A stretch of DNA of 64,000 nucleotides from Pontederia crassipes (GCA_030549335.1 JAUKPH010000022.1:5133001-5197000); one strand, 5' to 3'; shown: positions 35,128 through 48,089, counted from the first letter of the stretch. The notes: generated by a model from the sequence alone, not told the origin. Translations and numbers: made by a program.

Positions 35128-35534
35128 CATTACAACAATATTGCGATTTGCGACGGTCCATCGCAAAACCTTCAAAATCTATCGCAATTTTTCGACGGAT
35201 AGGGGTTAGTTGGAAATTTTGTCGTCGCAAAATATTTTCAACGGTCCTAAAACATCCCTTCAAAATTTTTGACGGATGTTTGTGAAGAAACAAAATTTTT
35301 GAAGGCTAAAATCCGTCAAAAGTTCCCAGAAGAGGTTAGCCTTCGGAACTTCCAACGGATTTGGCCATCAAAAGCTCTTAATCCGGCTGCCGAAGCAGGC
35401 CGGCGCCAGAGGAAGGAGTGTTGGCCCCTTCGCAACTTTCCACGGATTTCGACGGGTTTCCCATCGACATTTCCAACGGGAAGACTCCCATCGAAGCCTT
35501 CGATGGGTTGCACATGTCGAAGGCTTCGACGGGT

Positions 35535-35755
35535 GACACCCGTTGAAGGCTTCGGCGGGCGTACTCCCGTTGAAGGCTTCGGCGGGCGTACTCCCGTCGA
35601 AGGCTTCGGCGGGCGTACTCCCGTCGAAGGCTTCGGCGGGCGTACTCCCGTCGAAGGCTTCGACGGGCGTACTCCCGTCGAAGGCTTCGACGGGCGTACT
35701 CCCGTCGAAGGCTTCGACGGGCGTACTCCCGTCGAAGGCTTCGGCTGGCGTGCCC
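35535..35755. repeat. 27-bp tandem array, about eight units
   Basis: The unit is GGCGTACTCCCGTCGAAGG plus CTTCGRCG; a few units differ by G/A or T/C. Because 27 is a multiple of 3, frames stay open on both strands (for example TPVEGFGGR repeats); I do not regard these as genes. Confidence 0.95.
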
Positions 35756-35839
35756 CGTCATAGGCACCGGCGGATTGCGATGGATATGACCATCAAATTT
35801 TTTTAAAATATAAAAAAATAGGTTGTCTGTTGTTGGATC

Positions 35840-36375
35840 GGCGGCCGGAGCCGACCACTCACGGACAAATCCAGCCGCCTACGTGCAAATCCGGCTGCCT
35901 GCGTGCAAATCCGGCCGCTCGTGTAGAACCGGCCGCTCGCGTAGAACCGGCCGCCCGCGCGCTGATCCTGCCGCCCACAACCGGATCCAGTCGCCCGCAA
36001 TAGGATCTAGCCGCCCGCGCGTGGATCCGGCCACCAACGACCGAATCCGGCCGCCAGCGCGTGGATCTATTAGCCAACGTCCGAATCCCGCTGCCAGGGA
36101 CCAGATCCGGCCGCCCGCGATCGAATCCGGCCTCCCGTGTGCGGATCTGGCCGCCATCGACGTATCCGGCCACCAATGATCATATTAGGCTGCCCGCGTG
36201 AGGATCCGATCACTAGCGACCCGATCCGGCCGCCCGCGCGTGGATCCGGCTGCAGCGACCGGATCCGACCGCCCGTGCGCGGATCCGACCGCCCACACGC
36301 AGAAACGATCGCCAGCGGCCGGATCCGCACGCGGACGGTCGGATCCGATCGTTGGCGACCGGATCCTGTCATCTG
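35840..36375. repeat. GC-rich degenerate array of GGATCCGGCCGCC motifs
   Basis: ATCCGGCCGCCCGCG-like words recur about every 20-40 bp with substitutions. This is the CACTA core, related to the GGCCGGATC array at 62345-62700. Confidence 0.85.
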
Positions 36376-37195
36376 GGATCCGACTGGATGTGAGGAAGAG
36401 GAAGAGGGGGAGGGGGATGAGATGGCCGAAGTCGAGAGTCGCCGCCGCCGTCCTTGCCGCCGTAAGAGAGGAGAGAGGGGGAGAATGAGTTGGAGAGAGG
36501 GAGAGGAGAGGGGGAGAATGAGTATGGAGAAGGTGGAGAAGGTGGGCGCAGTTTGGAGAACGAGGAGAGAGGAGGAAAATATAGGGAGAGAGGGGGCGCG
36601 GTTTGGAGAAAGTGGAGGGAAAAAATTGGGCGGAAAAATATTAAAATAGTGACATATCTTTTGGAATTACCAAAGGACTTGAAATCCATGTAATTCTGAA
36701 GGTTCTTACTCGTCGATAATTAAAATAATATTATTCGATAATTACGGACGGATAATGTCCTTCAAAATTACCGACGGATGCTAAATCCTTCGGAAATTTT
36801 GAAGGCACTCTCCTTCGGTAAATAAAATAATAAATATATTATTTATGTTTATAATATAACACATCTCTCTTCCATTTTTATAATTATATATATACATGTT
36901 TATAATATACATAATATTACTAATGATTGTAATTATATATATTAATACATATACTTAATATCAATACATATTCTATTATTTTAATTATATTATTGTTAAT
37001 ATTATATACATATATATAATATTATATATATATATAAATATAATATTCTATTATTTACTAATGTTTGTTTAAGAATAATATTATATATATATAAATATTG
37101 ATAATAAATTATATTATTTTAATTACCAAAGGATAATGCCTTCGAAATTATCGATGGATGTAAATCCTTCGGTAATTTTGAAGGCCGTTTTCATC

Positions 37196-37350
37196 AGTAA
37201 TTACCGACGGATAATGTCCTTCACAATTATCGACGGATAATGTCCTTCACAATTATCGACGGGTAATATCCTTCACAATTACTGACGGATAATATCCTTC
37301 ATAATTACCGACGGGTAATATCCTTTATAATTACCGACAGATATTAAATC
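37196..37350. repeat. ~30-bp tandem repeats in the CACTA right arm
   Basis: AATTACCGACGGATAATGTC CTTCAC-like units occur about five times in a row, with single copies scattered to 38060. Confidence 0.85.
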
Positions 37351-38202
37351 CTTCAGTAATTTCGAAGGCCCCACCCTTTGGTAAATAAAATAGTATATTA
37401 TTAATGTTTATAACACATCTCTTTATTCCATTTTTATAAAATATTTAACACATAATATTATTAATGATTGTAATTATATAGAAGGATTTATATAATTAAT
37501 ATCAATACATATACTATTATTAATGTTTAATAATAATATTATTATATATATTATCGAAGGATAATGCCTTCGAAATTACTGATGGATGCAAATCCTTCGG
37601 TAATTTCGAAGGCACCATCCTTCGGTAAATAAAATAATAATATATTATTAATGTTTATAATATATCACATATCTCTTTTCCATTTTTATAAAATATTTAT
37701 AATATACATAATATTACTAATGATTGTAATTATATATATATATATTAATAACAACTTATACTATTTTAATTACCAAAGGATAATGCCTTCGAAATTACCG
37801 ACGGATGTAAATCCTTCGGTAATTTCGAAGACATTTTCCTACGGTAATTGTCGACGGGTGATGTCCTTCTAAATTACCGACGGATTTCAAATCCTTCGAT
37901 AATTTTGAAGGCACTATCCTTCGGTAAATAAAATAATATTATATTACATATATATTGTTATAAATACAATTACCGACGGGTATTTCCTTGGAAATTATCG
38001 ATGGATATAAATCCTTCGGTAATTTCAAAGGCTATACCCTTCGGTAATTTAGCGACGGGGGTTTTCCGTCCGTAATAACGAAGGTTGTCTTCAGTAATTC
38101 GGAAGAAGTTTCATATTCATCGAAATTGCCGTTAATAAATGAGAAGGATTCATTTCCTTCGAAAAATGTCCGTCGCAAATTCGTCATTTTCTTGTAGTGA
38201 AA

Positions 38203-39546
38203 GCAAGCATGGGGTATATTACAAAATGAGTATCAAGGAACATCAAAGGTAATCACATTTAAACTACAAAGTCTTCATTGAGATTTTAAGATGTTTATGA
38301 AATGAAATGAGTCTGTTCAAGAATTTCTGTCAAGAGTAACTATTGTGGTTAGCCAAATGAGATATTATGGAGAAAAGATTAATGATAAAATTGTTGTTGC
38401 TAAAGTTTTGAGGAGTTTGAACTCAAAATTTGATTATGTAGCTGCTGCAATTGAAGAGTTTAAAGATTTATCTATATTCTCTTTTGATGAACTAATGGGT
38501 TCTTTGCAACCATATGAAGCAAGAATAAACAGATGTATAGAAAAAGTTGGAGAAAAAGCTTTTCAAGCCAAAGCAGAAACACCTCGATCTGATTGCAATA
38601 TAGGTCATGATAGTGACAAATTTCATGGAAGAGGTCGAGGAAGAGGTCATGGTAGAGAAAGATTTGATGGACAAAATGAGCAAAGACAACAACTGTTAAA
38701 TGAGTACAAAAGTAAAGTTCAATGCTACTACTGCAAGAAGTATGGGCATATTGAGGAAAATCGTTGGACCAATGAAAAGTAATTAGTAAATTTTGTTGAA
38801 GAGAAAAAAGAGGGAAGTTCTCATTCTAATTACTCAAATGAAATTTAGTTTCTAGACAATGATTGTTCTAATCATATGATTGAAATGAGATCATTGTTTA
38901 AAATACTTGATGAGTCAAAGAAAAGATAGCTCAGATTTGGAGACGATAAAAATGTGCAAGTTGAGAGAGAAGGTACAATTGCTATTCGGCAGAACGATGG
39001 TAAAGTAAAAATTCTTCATACTATTTTTTATGTTCATAGTTTGAAGAACAATCTTTTAAACATTGGATTGTTGATGACAAGTGATTATTCTATTTTATTT
39101 GATGGAGATGTTTGTTTGGTCAAAGATAAGAAATCTAGGCAATGGAAAAAAATAGCATGTTTCCTCTGGATTATATTCTTGTGCATTTTCAGTTCATCCA
39201 GTTTCTGAAGCTAAACTCTGACATTTGAGATATGGTCATCACAACATTAATGGATTGAAATTATTGACTAGAATAAATATGGTTGTTGGTCTTTCAGAAA
39301 TTAATTCTCTTGATGAAGTTTATTAAGGATGCATTTTTGAAAAGCAACGCAAAAAGTCATTTCCTGCAGGAAAATTCTACAGAGAAAAGTATCCTCTTAA
39401 AATTATTCATGCATATTTATGTGGACCTATGGAAACAAAGTCCTTCAGTGGAAGTCAATATTTTGCATTATTTATTGACGATTATTCCCGCATGAATTGG
39501 ATGTATATTATGAAGCAGAAATCTGAGACATTTGCTTCGGTGATAA
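38203..39546 (+). pseudogene. Copia gag-protease-integrase remainder after the CACTA insertion
   Basis: The gag continues with stops (TGA near 38281 and 38302) and a clean block at 38345-38782 ending in a zinc knuckle CYYCKKYGHIEENRW, where the last Cys has become Arg. The protease site reads DNDCSNHM instead of DSGCSNHM, so it is inactive. It is followed by IFYVHSLKNNLLNIGLL. GAG-pre-integrase (RYGHHNINGLKLL) and integrase (YFALFIDDYSR..) follow in shifted frames to 39546. Confidence 0.88.
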
Positions 39547-42500
39547 TTCGAACACCACGTTCATGAGGTCCATATAAGTTTGAGGGGTGTTCATTAGTCT
39601 AGTGGCATCACTAAATTTAGCGATTATACCTCGACATAAAAAAAGTTATCTTCATCATATCTTCTTCAACAACCCGGAGCTGTAAACATCCCAGTCTTAT
39701 AGGTCAATATATATGGTAACAAACACTTGTGTCTTGATGGTTGTTTTGTTTAGCATATTGTATCTATTTCTAAATTCATAGAGTCATTCTTCTTCTCTAC
39801 AAAAGAGGAGGAACATCTAAAAATGAGGCATTCGGTATCATAAACCCCTTGTCTTAAAGTTACTAAATTTGTCTCTTGAGTTCATGCGTTTTTGTTAATA
39901 CCATTATCTAAGGGGCCTTTGAAATTAGGATCATACTTGGAAGGAGGTCGGTATGACACTCAACTTCTAACTATAATAATTGTTTTTTGTTCACCTGGTA
40001 CCGGTAATTATCTTCTTGTTCTTGTCTAATACTTATACATCATGGGAGGAAATCACTGAGAATTGCATCATAATCCTCCTAAAAATTTCTAACCAATGTG
40101 AAGAAAAGATCTTATCTTCAACCGTCATCGGTACCCTTGAACGTGCTTTATAGTATGAAATTGTTTCCATAGGGTCATCATCCTCATAGGTAGCTTATGT
40201 CATGCAAGAATCAAAAGGCTCACTAGGAGTGTTGTCCGTTAGTAAGATATATAATAGAATCATGTCAATCATCACCTTTATAAAATCAATCTAGATTAAT
40301 AACTTTTACTATGACCTATGTTTGATGTGACCCTTCCTTAAACATCATCATAAAGAGAATACTTCTTTGATTGATAATCATATCAATGATATAAAAGGGG
40401 ATCACACATGAGATCAAGAATAAGTATTTGATCAAATCATTGAATTAGTACTTCGTCATCTTGGCAGGATGGAGAATGTAAGTGTGATATAAAAAAGATA
40501 TGAAGATGCCATATGAGACATGTCAATTGTCACATCCTCAGATCATTCTATATTCATAGAGTACTTCATCATTAATCATCATGAATTTGGATCATCTAGG
40601 AAATAATCCTAAGGATCAATAAGATCCTATATTAGCATCATGAAATATCATGAGTTAAGAGTCGCCATCATCATCATTTAGCTTCTGAGTGGAAGACGTA
40701 ACTTACTTGCATTTACATTAGGTGGCGCGGTGACTGCTCGTGGCACTTTGCACATGAACCATGACATCATAGGATCATAAAGACAAAAGGACATGAGAAT
40801 GCCCTAACATTAAGCTCTGTTACCTTATTGTAACGTCCCAAATCGCAATCCGCCACATGGAAGAATATGCTTTGATGACGCTACGCCAAAAAGAAGACTT
40901 TGACTGATCAACTAAGAACAACATCATATGCAGAAGAGAGACATCATGAAGGAATATAAGGAGGAATAACATTATTATGAAATACGCGGAAACTAAATCA
41001 TCTTATGAGTCCTGAGAAACTCATCTAATTTATCATTCTGATAATAAGACAAGAGAAATTAAGACATAAATAGAAACTCAAGTACTGCCACCATGAGCTC
41101 GATCTGTCATTATTGGCCACCTTCATCACGCAGGGGGGAAATCTCTCTATGAGTTTTATAACTCATTATGGAAGTAAAGTAAAGACAATCATAAGATCAT
41201 GAGACTAGGCAGGAATCATAATAACATCATCATCTATGAAACAAAATATGAACATAAGAGATTCATAATGTCTTCTTCTAAATATCATAAGATCAAAGAT
41301 CCGGATAGATCATAATTAATCATCATAAAATGACAAGTGTAGAATATTATGATTATGAGATCATCATCATGTAAAGAATCATGAGAAATTATTATACGAA
41401 CATACATTTTTATAATCATGATCTGAATCATTTTTATTAAAGCATATTAATAATAGATCAAGAGATCATAGAAAGACCATCACATGGGTGGCAAGAGCCA
41501 ATAATCATCGAAAAGAAATTTCATTGTTAATATGCTTCATCTTATTCAATATTTTATTATTCATCTTTGACTTATAGTAGGGTATATTTCAACTCACGGG
41601 GAGATCTGCCTCAATACATTCATCATCATCATAATTGACAGAGCCAGCCCATAACTGACAGTAGTCAGTCCATAACTGACCGAAGTCAGCCCATACCTAA
41701 TCGTCACTAGTCCATCATAATAAAATCTCTCCATTTAACATTTTTCATATTTTATCTTGCAGCTTTTAATTTGTCTTGATTAGGATTTAGAAAATGATTA
41801 GGACTCAGGTCATCTTATCAGGAATTCATAATCAAGGGTCCTAATCATCATCATTATATAAGATTTCATGCTACGAGATAAGACCATGAAGAGAAATTAA
41901 AGGTGTATGAAGATCATAGTCATCATCAAAGAATAAATCAAAATTGTTGGTATGAATCAATATCGTCATCGATATGATTGGGTCATATTAGACATCATCA
42001 TTAGTAAAGGCATAAACAATATAATCATCATTATGACTTATATCAGGATTAAGCACATGAATCAAGAATCAAAGGACCATAAAATCATCTTGATAGCATC
42101 AGAACCCTGGCCGAGTTCAATGGACATCATTAGGGAAAATTATGACATAACTCGAGCCGGGTCTTGATCATACCCAGGTCGGGTTCGACCTCGGCAGACT
42201 GGTCAACCGATTCAATATATCGGTCAATCGCTCGGCAATACCGCGATCGAACTCCCTCGTGGAAACAGCTCGGTCGGGTTATCATTAACTCAAGCTGGGT
42301 TCTTCTTCGTTGCAGAGCATGGCGACCTCGGGAAAAATAGGAATAAACTCAGGCCGAGTCATCGTCGAGTCGGGGCAGCCGTTGTGCCATACTATTTCGT
42401 CATGCGTGGAACTCGGGCCGGATCATCTTCAACCCGGTTCGGGTTAGGTTGGTTGCAGCGGAGAGCGTCGACAATGGAAGATCCGGGCTGATTTTTGATG

Positions 42501-43097
42501 AACTCGGTTCAGGCACATCATAATCCGGGCCAGGTAATACGAAACTCGGGCTGGGTTCGTCCTACGGGAAAAGATTACGTCGCGCAGTACATTTTTTGAT
42601 CAACTTTTCGATGATGGCCGGTATCAATAATCATCATAAATCACAGCACTATGACTAGAGATCAACTAGAGCATGTTTCAAGCCTAAAATCAAGATTCTA
42701 CGATGAATCTATCCTGATTCCATACCTTGCAAGTTTCTATCCAAGAAACTAATTCTACAGTCTTCTTCTTCCTCTTCTGCTTCTCCCGACCACTCCTCTC
42801 TATCCAAACACATGCTCGTCGGTACACACGTTCTCCGATTGATCTCTTGTGTGGGCAGCAGTCATCAAGTGCGTGAGAGGATGAAGGGGACGCACGAACA
42901 ATGAAAAGAAACTTAGGGTTGGCTTGTAGGGTGGAAAGGATTTGATTTGTTTGATTTGGCCTCATATTTATTATGGGAGAATCAAAGTTTCAATTGGAAA
43001 CAAACTTCTCCCTGATTTGTTTCAAATTTTATCTTTTTTCCCTTTTTTGGTTTTTCTATTCTTTTCTTTTTATTCTTGATAACTCTCGGGCGTTACA
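39547..43097 (-). mobile_element. Gypsy element (minus): RT remnant, decayed interior, 5' LTR
   Basis: Minus-strand pieces near 39555-39660 read SRYNR.. then MNTPQTYMDLMN, the reverse transcriptase block before the catalytic YxDD. The interior to 40810 is too decayed to read. GGTAACAGAGCTTAATG (minus, about 40809-40825) acts as a Met-tRNA primer-binding site beside an LTR at 40829-43097. The element is cut at 39546, where it meets the Copia integrase. Confidence 0.65.
40829..43097 (-). repeat. Long 5' LTR (2.27 kb) of the Gypsy element
   Basis: The plus strand runs TGTAACGTCCC..GGGCGTTACA. The neighbouring bases extend this to an inverted CTTATTGTAACG..CGTTACAATAAG. The left half is unusually rich in ATCAT/ATGAT words. 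The right half (42160-42560) has imperfect CTCGGGCCGGGTTC repeats. The 91-codon frame on minus (42690-42965) has no recognisable domain. Confidence 0.55.
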
Positions 43098-43507
43098 ATA
43101 AGTATCCAAGTTTAGAATCATAAAATCTAAGGTATGAAACATGGATTGACAATAGATCTAATCATAAAACATGCATATTTAGCCGTTACAATCTTACAAC
43201 CCACAATCATAATTCATTATGGAAGAACGAGTCCTCAAACTCTCAACTAAATACATGAAGACTATTGAGAGAAGTGAAATGGGTTGAATCTACTTTACAT
43301 TTCTTAATATTAAGTTTTCCTTCTATTTTTTTTTTCTTCCTCTTTTTTCTTCTTCCTTATTCTTTTGATTTTCTTTCCTCAAGTTCTAACCGTCAGGTGA
43401 GCAATTAAAGAAAAGAGATTACTAAAAGGATTTAGATTTTTAAATAGAGGAGACATTAAGTTCTAAGTCCAAATTACCCTTAAATAAAAATATGGAGTAT
43501 TACATTA
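43098..43507 (-). repeat. Relic of the same LTR family as 24170-24573
   Basis: Shares AACAATAGATCTAAT, CAATCATAATTCATTATG, CTCAAACTCT, ATGAAG.CxATTGAGAGA, and the border GGAGTATTACA with 24170-24573, in the same order. A truncated minus-strand LTR. Confidence 0.75.
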
Positions 43508-45060
43508 TCATTGAGTGTTCTTTTTAATTCGATAAGATTGACTGACATTTCTAATAATATTACTTGTTTAAAAGAATAGTAAAATTATTTTTTTTATAAA
43601 AAATAGAAGATTGAAAGATATATAACAAAGACTTGTTGGGTCAACTTGTCCAACCCCTCTCACTTAAAAGTGAAATTAACTTGTTAAGACGAAACAAAAA
43701 GGATAAACTAGAGGTTGTCCTTTGAAACTATTTTCAAATGAAGAACGTTGTGTCCCTTTTTAACTATAGAGTTAAATATGTATGCATCATATTTTACCTC
43801 ATTTCATTTAAATATACTTTTTATGGACAGCCACCTCCTGCCTTTGCTCTATTTTTGTACAATAACTTAACGTGATGAATCCTTTATTTTTTAAAAAAAA
43901 TTAATATATTTTTGTTTTATTTGTAAAATTTTAATTTAATGAAATAAAAAGGGGAACAATAATATTCCTCTAAGATGGACATTAAGTTCAAAATAAAAAA
44001 AACAAAATGAAGAATCCTTTTAATAAAAAAAATCTAATTGTATTAACAAAGTTTGATTGTGTCTCAAACTCTCTAATTAGTTCGTTGGGCGTTAGGAGTC
44101 CTAAGTTTGATTTTTAGAATATCATTTTGACTAAAAAATGTATTTTTATCGCTAATTAATTAGGTGTTAATAATTATGAAAACATCGAAAAAAATCTCGG
44201 GAGACGCACCCAAAAAGAATGGATGATAAGGCTGGTCCTTAGCTTCGTACCATTCAATTTTAGGCCCATCTAAGAGGTTCGTTGTTAAATGAAAGGCCTG
44301 TGTTTATGGGGCTTATTGGGCCAATTAAAATAGAAATTGTCTCAATTGTTTTGTGCAACTCTGGTTATACTTATTTAACTAAAAATAAATATCAAAGGAA
44401 TATAAAAAATTATTTTATTGTATTCCATTTATGACTAAAAATATATATTCTTGTTTTTTAACGTGTAGTGAGAGGAATTGTTTTTGTTAAAATGAAAGCT
44501 AAACAATTCTGAATCATAGGAAGTAATAATAAATATTTTTGAAGTTTTTTTTAAAAAATATTTCCCAAAATAAAAATCAGCAATTTTCAGGGATGGGGTA
44601 ACATGCGAATATCAAAATTATGACATCCCATTACATTAAACTAAAGTAATAGTGTATATTTTGCAATTGAATCGTGTATGCAAAATATCGACTAATTAAC
44701 ATTTTATTAAAAAAATGAGGCTCTTGCATTTTGTTGAATCAATTTCATCATTCTATGCTTTGAATTATTATACAAGTGTCCTAGGACTGTTTTGTTACGA
44801 TATACATAAATAAATTACTTAAACTCAAATAGCAATTAAAATAAATAACAATTATTCTGCATAAGAACATATTACGAACTATCTTTCTTGGTTTTGATTG
44901 CCTCAATTTTGGTGGTATTCGACGCATCCATTTGATAAAAAAAAACAGCATTCGTATTATTGTGTCCCGGGTTGGTATTTTTGTACGTATGTCTAGATAA
45001 ATTCCCTCTCTCCCTCATCCGATTCTACGTGTAACACCTAAATAATTGCATTATTTACTT
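43508..45060. other. AT-rich spacer, no gene seen
   Basis: Long A/T runs; no frames with recognisable domains and no terminal repeats found. Confidence 0.5.

Positions 45061-45120
<60 letters not shown>
45061..45120. repeat. Compound (AC)n(AT)n microsatellite
   Basis: About 11 AC units pass straight into about 19 AT units. Confidence 0.95.
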
Positions 45121-45122
<2 letters not shown>

Positions 45123-46314
45123 CCATGGATGGTAACGGTGGAGATGGATCAACTCGTGCAATATGTTGGAGAAAAAAGTGCGACTAAGATGCGTCTTACC
45201 TGGCCAAATTGGACGAGAGGTGGGATCAGGTGATTAGGACTTCTCCTTACAAGTTGACACATAAAATTAATTAAATCCAACCAGCATGAAGTATATATGC
45301 ACTCATATATGTTTGTAAATAATATATATATATATATATATGGGCACATTATTGTACATGTATATATACATTATATACATAGAAAGGGACCCATGCAGGA
45401 CGGTGATCACAGCATTGAGGGCCAGTATTCTCTTACAAGATTCCAATATCTTTGAATTTTTTGCTTCTTTACAATACGACTTTGTGTTCATCATGCAACT
45501 TGCATTAACATCAACAGCTACATACGTACTGTGTTCATTGGCTACGGCTTATATGTCTTTACTATAAATACTTAACTAATCGTTGTTTCTTCAGTATCTA
45601 ATAAATTAGGCAGCAAGCTCTTTCTTGAGTATTGAAGAAAACAAGTTCACACGGTCTGATTGAAGCGTGCAGTTTTGATTGAAACTATGTTTCAATTAAT
45701 TAGTCAATATTTAGGCATCAATGGTGTGAATCCTCAATATTGTTCATTGATTGCCTCTCAAGTCACTAAGTAAGAAAGGTGATCACCTTGCAGTTGATTA
45801 AGATTTTATTAGCAACCGTGTAGATCACTTATATATAATTTCCAAAGTCTAATCTCATTATCGAGTCGTGGATATTTTTTTAGGTCACAATGGCACGATA
45901 AAAGAAACCATATATAAGATGTAGAAGCTTCCATATTTATCGAAGCACGTCAACTCAATAACATTTATTTGTAAACAAAGGTGTGTGTGTGTAACTACAT
46001 CATATATAATCATGCTGCTAATTAGTGAATAGTAACTGTTCGAACATGCTTGACAAGCAAAGTCACATAATTTGTTTCATCTGATCATGAAATAGAGTTG
46101 CATGCTTCAATGTCAAGTGCATTAATAGTTCCAAGTATGTCGGCTTCACCAGCATACGGCAGTCAACTTGCACCACTAGAAATACTAAAATAGATTTGGT
46201 CGCACCCACATCTCGTGAGTACCAGTTGGATTCCATACTTGCAGATCAATTACTTGTTGAGTAGTAGGGCTTCTGGTTTACGATTTAATTAATTAACAGT
46301 ATATATACATATAT

Positions 46315-46354
<40 letters not shown>

Positions 46355-46811
46355 CCGATATATATACTCATGACTTTGATGTATGGATCTAAGACCTAAA
46401 TATCTTGGCTGGTACGCGCATGTGATTAAATTAAGTTAGCTATGGCAAGAAAAATTGGTCAATTAATATCAAATCGTTTGTAAGCATGCAAACAAATTGC
46501 ATCTTTAACTTATAAGAGTTGGCACATCCGATCGATTTGTCTGTTATAAACTAAGTCCATGTTTTCCAATACTTCTTTGACGTGGGGGTGGAGCTTGCTA
46601 GGATATGCATGAGCAGATGTGGATAAAGATCATGCACCCTAATTCGATCATGATATTCATGAACTAGAATTGATAACTCCAATCGAAAATTAAATATAAA
46701 GATATATACTGCTTTTTAGCGATTTAAGTTTTTGGAATTAATAATATTCAAGGTCATTAATGTTAATGGATGTTTCTATTGGATCTTTTATTTTCTCATG
46801 AACGAACAATG

Positions 46812-46849
<38 letters not shown>

Positions 46850-48089
46850 TTAATTGGAAATCTTAAATGCAAATATAATTAAGATGCATAGGACAGGTAA
46901 AGACATGGCTATTTAATTAGATGCAAAACACGAGACTTTAGGGTTTTACTTCTTCAAGGTTGCAAAATTTAATCAGCCGTAATTAAGGATCTGTGCGCGC
47001 GTGTGTAGATATATGCTTTAACTTTTGAAGGACCTCCGAGAGGAAGCTCACATAAATTATCCACCGTCGTCGCTGTCCAATTTGATTGAAGAGACGAGAG
47101 CTCGCCAAAGAAGACGCCCGGCCAAATTTTGGATCATGCACCTTCAAAACATGCCAAATGACAGTCCATCCGGCGTGCCCAGCTTCAGATTCCCTTCTTC
47201 CTATATGAAGGAAATTAATAATAGTACATGAACTCATCCACCAAATAATAATAATAATAATAAAAATAAAATCAAGCTGCCTTCTACTTCTTTCTGAATT
47301 ATCTGTCCAGGAGTGAAAAATAAAAACTATATGACTGGATTAAATTTATGATTACATATGATATGAATACCAAACCTATATCACAAAATGAATTTGATCA
47401 ATGAGCTATTTGACTGCTCCAAAAAGAAGTTATTCTTGCTGCTCATGTACTCAAGTAGTGTGATACACACATCATGCAGATGGATGGAAGAATGATCAAG
47501 AACAAATGGACTTTGTTATGACTTTGAGCAATTAAGATTTTATTATCAACTTAGTATAATTTCTTTAAATATTGGCTAGCCATTTATATATGGAAAAGGT
47601 CGTTACCCTTACATGATAAGTTCAAGCCGTTACCGTTGGTATGTGCTTGCACTACACTATTCATTCAACTATATATACATGGAAAAAAAAAGGATTATGT
47701 GGATTCAAAATAGGTCCACATAAATGGACTCACCTTTGATTGATAAATCAATGGTGATCCTTGATAAATATTTTTTTTAGTGATTTAAAATAGAAACATC
47801 CATTAACATTAATGATTCGATAGAATCATAGAAAGATGTCTTAAACTTAGAACATGTCCTCCTTGCAATAATTTGGCATACATGCCTTTACAGGAGTCGA
47901 GCTAGCTCCTCCTGCACTGCACCCACCAACCAATTTAATTTGCCAAAATATATATATATATTCCAATAACAGACCTAACTAAAACCTTATTAATCGCAAA
48001 AACAAAAAGAAAAGAAAAGAAAAAAATTAATACATATTATATCTTTTTATAATTTTTGTCTCCTAGTGAATTAATTGCACCCATCCAGT
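45121..48089. other. Intergenic region upstream of HyPRP gene 2
   Basis: AT-rich with TA runs at about 45320-45342, 46320-46350 and 46815-46842 and a TAA run near 47247. Overlapping open frames on both strands at 46983-47237 have no known domain, although the local base composition is less AT-rich than the surroundings. Confidence 0.5.

Larger units (their letters stand above)
35128..38199 (-). mobile_element. Non-autonomous CACTA (CGACGG family), 3.1 kb, in Copia gag
   Basis: The ends are CATTACAACAATATTGCG (decayed CACTACAAGAAAA..) and TCATTTTCTTGTAGTG, flanked by AAA on both sides. The left arm has CGACGG-type motifs. The core holds a 27-bp array (35535-35755), a GGATCCGGCCGCC array (35840-36375) and a purine-rich block (36386-36640). 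The long right arm (36690-38180) repeats TTACCGACGGATAATGTCCTTC-like units. No transposase remains. Core order is the mirror of that at 61110-62900, so this copy is inserted in the opposite orientation. Confidence 0.9.
34908..39546 (+). mobile_element. Truncated Copia retrotransposon (plus), split by a CACTA element
   Basis: The gag begins abruptly at about 34908 (FKGDNYEFWNIKMK) and is interrupted at 35127. It resumes at 38203 with AWGILQNEYQG, continues with a zinc knuckle, protease region, GAG-pre-integrase and the start of integrase, and stops near 39546. AAA at 35125-35127 and 38200-38202 is the target duplication of the CACTA. LTRs, RT and RNase H are absent. Confidence 0.88.

Noticed and set aside
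35535..35755. Regular direct repeats reminiscent of a CRISPR array
   Set aside because: Units are contiguous without unique spacers and lie in a plant transposon.
35269..36180. Several long open frames on both strands with repeated TPVEGFGGR- or ARRSLRREY-like peptides
   Set aside because: They exist because tandem unit length is a multiple of three in GC-rich transposon core DNA; all phases are open and no start context or domain supports a gene.
46983..47237. Open frames on both strands with less AT bias
   Set aside because: Could be a relic exon, but I recognise no protein in either frame.
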